Below, one piece after another: positions 27,500-34,810 of a stretch of 64,000 bases of DNA. Position 1 is the first letter of the stretch; each line of letters begins with the position of its first letter. Source of the DNA: Pseudomonadota bacterium (GTDB lineage Bacteria; Pseudomonadota; Gammaproteobacteria; Burkholderiales; Burkholderiaceae_C); the NCBI GenBank assembly GCA_023387335.1, contig JAEWIF010000068.1:45963-109962 (forward strand). The letters are read 5' to 3'. The position numbers were made by a program, and so were the translations under genes. Below the pieces are notes generated by a model. That model saw only the letters and a list, made by a program, of their open reading frames with translations. It was not told where the DNA came from and ran no database searches.

Positions 27500-28119
27500 A
27501 GCGGCGCCGGCCGGCTGTACCGCTCGCGCGAGCGTCGCAGGTACTCGTCGCGTTGCCGCCGATGCAGGCGGTGCGCGGCCAGCCGCTCGCCGAGCTTGCG
27601 CTGCAGCACGGCCAGGCCGCCGCCGGCTTTCGGGAAGTCCTCGGCCAGCACGTCCGGCACCAGCACCGCTTCGCCGCCGTCCAGGTCCAGCTCGATGCGG
27701 CAGGGCGTGCCCAGTTCGCGCACCGCGCGGGCGATCGCTTCCTGGCGGTTGCAATCGGGCAGCAGCAGCGTGAACTGCGATGCGCCGGTGCGCGCGGCCA
27801 GGCCCTGCTCGCCGGCGACGCGTTGCAGTTCCTGCGCCACCTGCCGCACCGCGTCGCGCCGCGCATGGTCGCCGTACAGCTCGCTGAGCTCCTGCAGGTC
27901 CTCGAAGTCGAACAGCAGCACCGCGGCATCGCGCCGCGATCCGCGCTGCAGGCGGTTGCCGGCGGCCAGCAGGCTGTAGCGGTCCAGCAGGCCGGGCGTG
28001 GCGACGCGCAGCCGCGAAAGGCGCGTCAGCACGCGCGAGAGCGCGCGTCGCCAGCTTTGCGGCCTGCGCCGCGGCAATAGGTCGGAGTCGGCCCGTGGCA
28101 AGGCCGCCGTGTCGTGCAT
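27496..28119 (-). CDS. Degenerate GGDEF-domain protein
   Basis: 207 residues. Residues about 40-170 follow the diguanylate-cyclase fold pattern (LLDRYSLLAAGNRLQRGSR, AVLLFDFEDLQELSELYGDH, RQVAQELQRVAGE, then ARTGASQFTLLLPDC), but the signature GGDEF is GASQF at residues 112-116 and the metal-binding Asp positions are altered. It should not make c-di-GMP; it may bind a nucleotide or a partner. The basic N-terminus has no membrane segment. A short GC hairpin lies just upstream (28146-28164). It converges on the GH5 gene. Confidence 0.75.
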   Translation of the reverse strand: MHDTAALPRADSDLLPRRRPQSWRRALSRVLTRLSRLRVATPGLLDRYSLLAAGNRLQRGSRRDAAVLLFDFEDLQELSELYGDHARRDAVRQVAQELQRVAGEQGLAARTGASQFTLLLPDCNRQEAIARAVRELGTPCRIELDLDGGEAVLVPDVLAEDFPKAGGGLAVLQRKLGERLAAHRLHRRQRDEYLRRSRERYSRPAPL

Positions 28120-28295
28120 GAAAAGAATCGCTCCCTGGGCCGCACCCGCCGGTGTGTCCGGCGGTGTGGGAAAGGCCGGGATTCTCGGCCTGCGTGCGCC
28201 GCCGGCCTTAGGGCAATCGGAACGACGGCGGGGATAGTTGCGCCGCTGTGGCGCGCGGGCCTCGCGAGGCCGTGCGTCTTTCGCACGGCCGTTGT

Positions 28296-28919
28296 TCAGG
28301 CGCCGCTCTTGTACTTGACCGAGCAGCCGTACGGGCGCGTGGTGGCGGCCGTGATCGGCTTGCCGGCCAGCGCCTCGGAGAGGCCCTGCTTCACGTAGTT
28401 GGTGGCGCGCTGGATGTCGGCGGGATTGCTCGACGGGATGCTGTCGATGCCGCCCGCGTACACCAGGCGTCCCTGCGGATCGACGATGTACATGTGCGGC
28501 GTGGTGCGCGCGCCGAAAGCGCGGCCGGTGGTGCCTTCCTCATCCAGCAGCACGTGGGTGGGCGCCGACTTGCGCTCCTTCTGCCAGGCCACCAGCTTCG
28601 CGGGCTCCATGTACTCGTAGCTGCCCTTCTCGGTGGAGTTGATCGACAGCCAGACCACGCCCTTGCCCACCGCGTCGCGCTGGGTGGCGGGCATGTTGCC
28701 GCTGTCGTAATGCTTGCGCACGTAGGGGCAGCCGGGGTTGGTCCACTCCAGCACCACGTGCCTGCCGCGGAAGTCCGACAGCTTCACCGCCTTGCCGTCG
28801 GCGTCCTTCAGCGTGAAATCCGGCGCCGCCTGGCCGACCGAGGGCACGGCGTGGGCGGCGGGCAGGAAGGACGCCAGCGCGGCGATCGAGCAGGCGGCGA
28901 TGAAGGGACGGCGCAGCAT
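28296..28919 (-). CDS. Periplasmic redoxin/AhpC-TSA domain protein
   Basis: 207 residues with signal peptide MLRRPFIAACSIAALASFLP ending AHA. A thioredoxin-fold domain follows: VGQAAPDFTLKDADGKAVKL, LEWTNPGCPYVRKHYDS with Cys64 but no second Cys in CPYV, and TPHMYIVDPQGRLVYAGG with the cis-Pro. A second cysteine sits near the end in RPYGCSVKY (Cys199) and could resolve Cys64. AAAGGAG precedes the ATG. It lies 11 bases downstream of dsbD in the same operon, so DsbD is its likely electron donor. A peroxidase or thiol-reductase role is inferred. Confidence 0.88.
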   Translation of the reverse strand: MLRRPFIAACSIAALASFLPAAHAVPSVGQAAPDFTLKDADGKAVKLSDFRGRHVVLEWTNPGCPYVRKHYDSGNMPATQRDAVGKGVVWLSINSTEKGSYEYMEPAKLVAWQKERKSAPTHVLLDEEGTTGRAFGARTTPHMYIVDPQGRLVYAGGIDSIPSSNPADIQRATNYVKQGLSEALAGKPITAATTRPYGCSVKYKSGA

Positions 28920-28930
28920 GGGGGCTCCTT

Positions 28931-31087
28931 TCACGGTGCGGACACGACGGACAGGACTTCCTCCACTCCCAGGACCTCGGACAGCACGACCGGCGCGCTG
29001 CCCTTCTTGTAGAACACGTACACCGGCACGCCGCTGCGCCCCAGCGCTGTCAGCGCGGCCGTGATCGCCGGATCGCGCCGCGTCCAGTCGGCGCGCAGCA
29101 GGGCGACGTTGGCCTGCTTCAGGCCCGCCATCACCTCGCGGTTGGCCAGCGTGGTCTTCTTGTTGTACTGGCAGGTGACGCACCAGGCGGCGGTGAAATC
29201 GACGAACACCGGCCGGCCCTCGGCCACCAGTTCCTGGACCCGCGCCTGCGACCAGGGCTGCCACTCGCCTTCGGCGCGCGCGGCCGTCTGCTGCGCCGGC
29301 GCGGGCGGCTGCGCGATCTGCGGCAGGGCGGCCCAGGCCAGCGCGGCCAGGCCCAGCACGGCCACACCCGAAAGAACCATGCGCGCGCGGCCGCGCAGCG
29401 TGAGCGTCCACACCAGCAGGCTCATCGCCACCAGCAGCGCGAGCAGTGCGCCGGCGCCGTCGATGCCGCTCTGCTGGCCCAGCACCCACACCAGCCAGGC
29501 CACGGTGGCGAACATCGGGAACGCCATCAGCTTGCGGAACACGTCCATCCACGCGCCGGGGCGCGGCAGCCAGCGCGCGGCCGCAGGCGTGAGGCTGGCC
29601 GCGAGATAGGGCAGGGCCATGCCCAGGCCGAGCACCGCGAAGACGGCGAGCGCCTGCACCGGCGGCAGCGTCACCGCCAGACCGAGCGAGGCGCCCATGA
29701 ATGGCGCGGTGCAGGGCGAGGCGATGGCGACGGCCAGCACGCCCGACAGGAAGGCGTTGCCGACCGGATGCTTCGCCTCCAGCGACGCGACGGCCGTGGG
29801 CAGGAGGGAACCGAACTCGAACACGCCCGCCAGGTTGAGCGCGATCAGCGTGAACAGCGCGGCCAGCGCCGCCACCACCAGCGGCGACTGCAGCTGGAAG
29901 CCCCAGCCGAGCTGCTCGCCGGCCGCGCGTAGCGCCAGCATCAGCCCGCCCAGCGCGGCGAACGACAGCACCACGCCGGCGGTGTACGCGGCGCCGGAGA
30001 GCCGGCGCGCCCGCGTGTCGCCGCCATGCGTGGCGAAGCCCACGACCTTGATCGCCAGCACCGGGAACACGCACGGCATGAGGTTGAGCACCAGGCCGCC
30101 GAGCAGCGCGCCCAGCAGCGCGGCGAAGAAGCCGATGCCCGGGCCGGGAGCGGCGGGCTTGCCGGCGGCGTTGTTGCGCAGCGCTTCCTCCAGCGCGGGC
30201 GAGACCGCGGCGGGCGCCGCCACCTTGGGCCAGGTGCCCACCACCTTGAGCTCGGCGCGCCAGCCCTCCCTGCCTTCGGTGACCACCACCGGCATCACGT
30301 TGGGGCTGGCGGCGCGCTGCGGCGACAGCGGCACCTTGGCCGTCCACACCGCGCCGTTCCAGTCCTGGGTCCAGGCGCCGGCGGTCTGGATCACCTCGGG
30401 CGTCTCGGGGAAGAACTCCAGCTTCTTGCCGCGCACCGAGGCGGGCAGCCCCTGCACGCGCACGTTCAGCGCGCCATCGGTGATCTCCGCGGTGCTGTCC
30501 GGGATGATCTGGCCGGGCGTGGCCAGCACCGGCTTGGGCTGGGCCGCGAAAGCGGCCTCGAAGGCCTGCGCGTTCAGCGCGGTGCTGCCGCGGATCGGCA
30601 GCCTGATCGCGAACTCGCCTTCCTCCGGGATGCACTCCTTGCGGCAGACCAGCCAGCTGGCCTTGAGCCGCACGTCCAGTTCCTGCGCCAGCATCGACGG
30701 CTTGAAGTCGGGCGCGATCTCCAGCGGCACCGGCAGCAGCACCGTGCCTTCGTAGCCGTAGTTGGCCAGCGTGCCGATCGGGATCTTGACCGGCACCGGC
30801 CACTGGATGTCGCCGGCCAGCACGCCGGGCGGCAGCGTCCATTCCAGCTGCGTGGGCAGGCCCGAGTCGCCGGAGTTCTTCCAGTAGGTGTGCCACTCCG
30901 GCTTGTGCGTCAGCTGCAGGCCCAGCCACACCGGCTTGCCGGCGGCCACCCCTTCAGGGGCGTGGGCGAGCAGCTCGGCCCGCACCTGCTCGGTGGCCAC
31001 CACCGACTTGCCGGAGGCCTGTGCGTGCGCCGACGCACCCAGCGCGAGGAACCAGGTGGCGAGCAGCAGGCGGAGGAAGGCGGACAT
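28931..31087 (-). CDS. dsbD: Thiol:disulfide interchange protein DsbD (ScsB-like)
   Basis: 718 residues. DsbD carries electrons from cytoplasmic thioredoxin to periplasmic thiol proteins. Order: signal peptide (1-22), N-terminal domain with Cys148/Cys152 in LVCRKECIPE, eight-helix membrane domain with the two key cysteines in NLMPCVFPVLAIK and IASPCTAPFMGA, and a C-terminal thioredoxin domain with Cys636/Cys639 in AAWCVTCQYNK. All six redox cysteines are present. It is longer than E. coli DsbD (about 565) because the N-terminal part is extended, as in ScsB-type proteins. The redoxin gene follows in the operon. Confidence 0.94.
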   Translation of the reverse strand: MSAFLRLLLATWFLALGASAHAQASGKSVVATEQVRAELLAHAPEGVAAGKPVWLGLQLTHKPEWHTYWKNSGDSGLPTQLEWTLPPGVLAGDIQWPVPVKIPIGTLANYGYEGTVLLPVPLEIAPDFKPSMLAQELDVRLKASWLVCRKECIPEEGEFAIRLPIRGSTALNAQAFEAAFAAQPKPVLATPGQIIPDSTAEITDGALNVRVQGLPASVRGKKLEFFPETPEVIQTAGAWTQDWNGAVWTAKVPLSPQRAASPNVMPVVVTEGREGWRAELKVVGTWPKVAAPAAVSPALEEALRNNAAGKPAAPGPGIGFFAALLGALLGGLVLNLMPCVFPVLAIKVVGFATHGGDTRARRLSGAAYTAGVVLSFAALGGLMLALRAAGEQLGWGFQLQSPLVVAALAALFTLIALNLAGVFEFGSLLPTAVASLEAKHPVGNAFLSGVLAVAIASPCTAPFMGASLGLAVTLPPVQALAVFAVLGLGMALPYLAASLTPAAARWLPRPGAWMDVFRKLMAFPMFATVAWLVWVLGQQSGIDGAGALLALLVAMSLLVWTLTLRGRARMVLSGVAVLGLAALAWAALPQIAQPPAPAQQTAARAEGEWQPWSQARVQELVAEGRPVFVDFTAAWCVTCQYNKKTTLANREVMAGLKQANVALLRADWTRRDPAITAALTALGRSGVPVYVFYKKGSAPVVLSEVLGVEEVLSVVSAP

Positions 31088-31135
31088 GGACGGGGTTCGA
31101 AGCGCGACGGTGCGGGAAGTTCCGGCCGGTTTGTT

Positions 31136-31876
31136 TCAGGCGAAGCCGAGCACCACGCGGCGCGTGGTGGCGGACTTCTTCTCGGTCCTGGTGACGACGA
31201 CACCGCCGATCTCGGCCGTGTTCGCCACGTGGGTGCCGCCGCAGGGCTGGTAGTCGACCAGGTCCTGGCTGCCCACCCGGATGGTGCGGATGCGTCCGGT
31301 GCCGCGCGGCGGCTGCACCGACATGCTGCGCACCAGCGCAGGGTTGGCGTCGAGCTCGTCGTCGGTGATCGACCCCACCGCCACGGGGTGGCCGGCCGCC
31401 ACCAGCCGCGCGATGCCTTCGGTGAGCTGCTCCTTGTCGAGCGCGTCCGTCATGTTGAAGTCCAGGCGCGCGTACTCGGGCGTGATCGAGCAGCCGTTGA
31501 CCAGCTGCGGCACCAGGTGGCACAGCAGGTGCGTCGTGGTGTGGAAGCGCATCAGGCGATGGCGGCGGTCCCAGTCGATGCGGGCCGTCACGCGTTGTCC
31601 TTCGCGCAGGCCGGCCAGCAGTTCCTCCTGGCCGGGCGCGGGCACGTGCCAGATTTCGTTGGTGGGCTGGCCCTGCTCGTCCTTGGCCTTGCGGGTGTCC
31701 GCGATGGCCAGCGTGACGCCGCCTTCCAGCACCAGCACGCCGGCATCGCCGGCCTGGCCGCCGCCCAGCGGGTAGAAGACGGTGCGATCGAGCACGATGC
31801 CCGGTTCGCCGACCGACACCACGGTGGCATCGCAGTCCTGCAGATAGGCGTCCTGGCGGAACAGATCCTGGGTCAT
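31136..31876 (-). CDS. Alanyl-tRNA editing protein (AlaX type)
   Basis: 246 residues homologous to the editing domain of alanyl-tRNA synthetase; such free domains hydrolyse Ser-tRNA(Ala) or Gly-tRNA(Ala). Zinc ligands are visible: His112 and His116 in HTTTHLLCH, Cys212 and His216 in QPCGGTHVAN. The N-terminal barrel (VFYPLGGGQAGDAG) is present, which classes it with the longer AlaX-M/L group. It sits between dsbD and the sorbosone-dehydrogenase gene; 48 bases separate it from dsbD on the same strand, so it may be the first gene of that transcript. Confidence 0.92.
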   Translation of the reverse strand: MTQDLFRQDAYLQDCDATVVSVGEPGIVLDRTVFYPLGGGQAGDAGVLVLEGGVTLAIADTRKAKDEQGQPTNEIWHVPAPGQEELLAGLREGQRVTARIDWDRRHRLMRFHTTTHLLCHLVPQLVNGCSITPEYARLDFNMTDALDKEQLTEGIARLVAAGHPVAVGSITDDELDANPALVRSMSVQPPRGTGRIRTIRVGSQDLVDYQPCGGTHVANTAEIGGVVVTRTEKKSATTRRVVLGFA

Positions 31877-31962
31877 GGCTGGGTAGGGAGGGGGAAGCGC
31901 AACCCACGATTCTGGCGGTTTTCCTACATCCCTTCGGCTTGCCCGGCGGCAAGACTGGTTCC

Positions 31963-33291
31963 ATGAAATCGCCGAGTGAACTCCCCCTCCTGGTGGCCGC
32001 GTGCGCGCTCGCCGCCTGCGCGTCCGGTTCCATCGCCCAGGGGCCCTTGCCCGGCACCGGCCCCGATCCGCAGTTGCCGGCCCCGCAGGAGAACGGGCTG
32101 GTCCCGACCGTCAACATCGCGCCCGCCCAGGGCTGGCCGCAGGGCGCCATGCCCACCGCGCCGTCCGGCTTCAAGGTCACGGCGCTGGCGAGCGGCCTGG
32201 CGCATCCGCGCTGGGTCTACACCCTGCCCAACGGCGACGTGCTGGTGGCCGAGAGCAACCAGCCCAAGCCCGAGCCCGGTTCGAAGAACGTGCATGCCGA
32301 AGGCGTGAAGGGCAAGGCGATGGAGGTGGTGATGAAGCGCGCGGGCGCCGGCGTGCCCAGCGCCAACCGCATCACCCTGCTGCGCGACAAGGACGGCGAC
32401 GGCGTGGCGGAGACCAGGTCGGTCTTCATGAGCGGGCTGAACTCGCCGATCGGCATGGCGCTGGTGGGCAACGAGCTGTTCATCGCCAACGCCGACGCCA
32501 TCGTCAAGGTGCCGTACCAGGCCGGCCAGACCGAGGTGAGCGCCAGGCCGGTGAAGGTGACCGACCTGCCCGCGGGCGCCAACCACCACTGGACCAAGAA
32601 CATCATCGCCAGCGCCGACGGCAGCAAGCTCTACGCGACCGTCGGTTCCAACAGCAATGTCGGCGACAACGGCCTGCCGGCCGAGGAAGGCCGCGCGGCC
32701 ATCTGGGAAGTGGACCGCGCCACCGGCCAGAAGCGGCTGTTCGCGACCGGCCTGCGCAACCCGAACGGCCTGGGCTGGGAGCCGCAGAGCAAGACGCTGT
32801 GGACCGTGGTGAACGAGCGCGACGAGCTCGGCGACAACCTGGTGCCGGACTACCTCACCTCGGTGAAGCAGGGCGCGTTCTACGGCTGGCCGTGGAGCTA
32901 CTGGGGCCGCAACGTGGACGAGCGCGTCAAGCCGCCGCGCCCCGACATGGTGGCCAAGGCGATCGCGCCGGACTACGGCCTCGGCTCGCACGTCGCGCCG
33001 CTCGGCCTGGCGTTCTCCGACAACCGCATGCCTTCCAACTTCGCGAGCGGCGCCTTCATCGGCCAGCACGGCTCCTGGAACCGCAAGGACCTGGCGGGCT
33101 ACAACGTGGTGTTCGTGCCGTTCTCGGGCGGACGTCCCGCGGGTCCGCCGCAGAACTTCCTGACCGGCTTCCTGAACGACAAGGGCGAAGCGCTCGGCCG
33201 GCCGGTGGGCGTGGCGCTGGACGGCAAGGGGGCGCTGCTGGTGGCCGACGACGTGGGCAACACGGTGTGGCGGGTGGCCGCGGCGAGGTGA
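31963..33291 (+). CDS. Sorbosone-dehydrogenase-like beta-propeller lipoprotein
   Basis: 442 residues. A lipoprotein signal ends in lipobox LAAC within VAACALAACASG. The body repeats the NHL/six-blade propeller pattern of PQQ-dependent aldose/sorbosone dehydrogenases: LAHPRWVYTLPNGDVLVAES, PIGMALVGNELFIANADA, GATVGSNSNVG-like segments, GLRNPNGLGWEP, ERDELGDNLVPDYLT, YGWPWSYWG and GSWNRKDLAGY. The catalytic His and Arg residues of the family appear kept (HHWTKNI, HGSWNR). It would oxidise an aldose or aldehyde in the periplasm using PQQ; the substrate is unknown. The amidase gene follows immediately, overlapping its ribosome binding site. Confidence 0.85.
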   Translation: MKSPSELPLLVAACALAACASGSIAQGPLPGTGPDPQLPAPQENGLVPTVNIAPAQGWPQGAMPTAPSGFKVTALASGLAHPRWVYTLPNGDVLVAESNQPKPEPGSKNVHAEGVKGKAMEVVMKRAGAGVPSANRITLLRDKDGDGVAETRSVFMSGLNSPIGMALVGNELFIANADAIVKVPYQAGQTEVSARPVKVTDLPAGANHHWTKNIIASADGSKLYATVGSNSNVGDNGLPAEEGRAAIWEVDRATGQKRLFATGLRNPNGLGWEPQSKTLWTVVNERDELGDNLVPDYLTSVKQGAFYGWPWSYWGRNVDERVKPPRPDMVAKAIAPDYGLGSHVAPLGLAFSDNRMPSNFASGAFIGQHGSWNRKDLAGYNVVFVPFSGGRPAGPPQNFLTGFLNDKGEALGRPVGVALDGKGALLVADDVGNTVWRVAAAR

Positions 33292-33295
33292 CGCG

Positions 33296-34807
33296 ATGGA
33301 CGGCCTGCGCATCGTCCTTCCCGCCGCGGCGCTCGCGCTGGCCGGCTGCGCCTCCCGCCCGGGTGCCCCGGTCGCGCCCGACATCGACACGCTGACGGCG
33401 ACCGAGGCCGCGCGCCGCATCTGCGCGGGCCAGTTCACCAGCGAGGCGCTCACCCGCGCCTACGTGCAGCGCACCCAGGTGCGTACCGAGCTCAATGCCT
33501 TCATCACCCTGGACGCGGTCGGAGCGCTCACCGCCGCCCAGGCCGCGGACAAGCGCAAGGCCGCCGGCGCGCCCTGCCTGCCGCTGCAGGGCGTCCCGGT
33601 GGTGGTGAAGGACAACATCCACGTGGCGCGCCTGCCTTCGACCGCCGGCACGCGCGGGCTCGCGGCCTTCACGCCGACGGCGGATGCCCCGGTGGTGGCG
33701 CGCCTGCGCGACGCGGGCGCCGTGATCCTGGGCAAGACCAACATGCACGAGCTGGCCTTCGGCGTGACCGGCTACAACCCGGCCTTCATCGCGCCCGGCA
33801 ACGGCGTCGGCGTGCGCAACGCCTACGACCCGACGAAGGTGGCCGGCGGTTCGTCGTCCGGCACGGCGGCCGCGCTCGGCGCCCGCATGGCGCCGGCGGG
33901 CCTGGGCACCGACACCGGCGGCTCGGTGCGCATCCCCTGCGCCTTCAACGGCTGCGCCTCGCTGCGTCCCACGGTCGGCCGCTATCCGCAGGGCGGCATC
34001 GCGCCGATCTCGCACACCCGCGACACCGCGGGGCCGATGGCGCTGTCGATGCGCGACGTGGAACTGCTCGATCGCGTGGTCACGGGCGCCGCGCCGATGC
34101 CGGCCGTGGCGCTGAACACGGTCCGCCTGGGTGTCGTGGCGAGCATGCTGGCCAACCTGGACGCGGACACCCGGACGGCCTGGGATGCGGCCACCGCGAA
34201 GCTGCGCTCGGCCGGCGTCGCGCTGGTGCCCGTCGAGATGCCGGAGATCGCCACGCTCAACGCGGCGGTGAGCTTCCCGGTCGCGCTGTACGAGGCCTAC
34301 GACGACATGGTGGCGTACCTCGGCAGCAGCGCGAGCGGCGTCACGGTGCAGAAGCTCGTGGACGGCATCGTCAGCCCCGACGTGAAGGGCACGTACCAGG
34401 GCCTGGTGATGCCGCGCAAGCTGCCCGCGCCCTCCGGCGGCGTGGTCGATGCGGCGCCCGCGTATCGCGCGGCCATCGACACGCAGCGGCCTCGCCTGGT
34501 GAAGCTGTACGCGGACACCTTCGCCGCGCAGAAGCTCGACGCGATCGTGTTCCCGACGGTCCCGCGCACCGCCTTGCCCGCCGACGAGAAGGCGAGCAGC
34601 CTGGAGAACTTCCTGCTCCTGATCCAGAACACCGACCCGGGCAGCAACGCCGGCGTGCCGGGGATCCAGTTGCCGATGGGGTTGGGCGCGGCGACGCGGC
34701 TGCCGGTGGGCCTTGAACTGGACGGACCGGCCGGCAGCGATCGAAGGCTCGTGGCGATCGGCATCGCGATCGAGGACCTGCTGGGACGACTGCCCGCGCC
34801 GCGCTGA
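33296..34807 (+). CDS. Amidase-signature family lipoprotein
   Basis: 503 residues. Lipobox LAGC at Cys18, so the enzyme is probably anchored in the envelope, unusual for amidases. The amidase-signature catalytic set is present: Lys105 in VVVKDNIHV, the Ser-rich loop VAGGSSSGTAAALG (184-196), and nucleophile Ser210 in GTDTGGSVRIPCAFNG. The C-terminal part DAIVFPTVPRTA and NAGVPGIQLPMG is typical. The ATG lies 4 bases after the preceding stop, and GAGGTGA spanning that stop serves as ribosome binding site, so the two lipoproteins are translationally linked. Substrate unknown. Confidence 0.9.
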   Translation: MDGLRIVLPAAALALAGCASRPGAPVAPDIDTLTATEAARRICAGQFTSEALTRAYVQRTQVRTELNAFITLDAVGALTAAQAADKRKAAGAPCLPLQGVPVVVKDNIHVARLPSTAGTRGLAAFTPTADAPVVARLRDAGAVILGKTNMHELAFGVTGYNPAFIAPGNGVGVRNAYDPTKVAGGSSSGTAAALGARMAPAGLGTDTGGSVRIPCAFNGCASLRPTVGRYPQGGIAPISHTRDTAGPMALSMRDVELLDRVVTGAAPMPAVALNTVRLGVVASMLANLDADTRTAWDAATAKLRSAGVALVPVEMPEIATLNAAVSFPVALYEAYDDMVAYLGSSASGVTVQKLVDGIVSPDVKGTYQGLVMPRKLPAPSGGVVDAAPAYRAAIDTQRPRLVKLYADTFAAQKLDAIVFPTVPRTALPADEKASSLENFLLLIQNTDPGSNAGVPGIQLPMGLGAATRLPVGLELDGPAGSDRRLVAIGIAIEDLLGRLPAPR

Positions 34808-34810
34808 AAG

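Noticed and set aside
28146..28164. CCGCCGG-TGTGT-CCGGCGG hairpin as a terminator
   Set aside because: It lies upstream of the GGDEF gene between divergent-side regions without a T run; it could be chance in GC-rich DNA.
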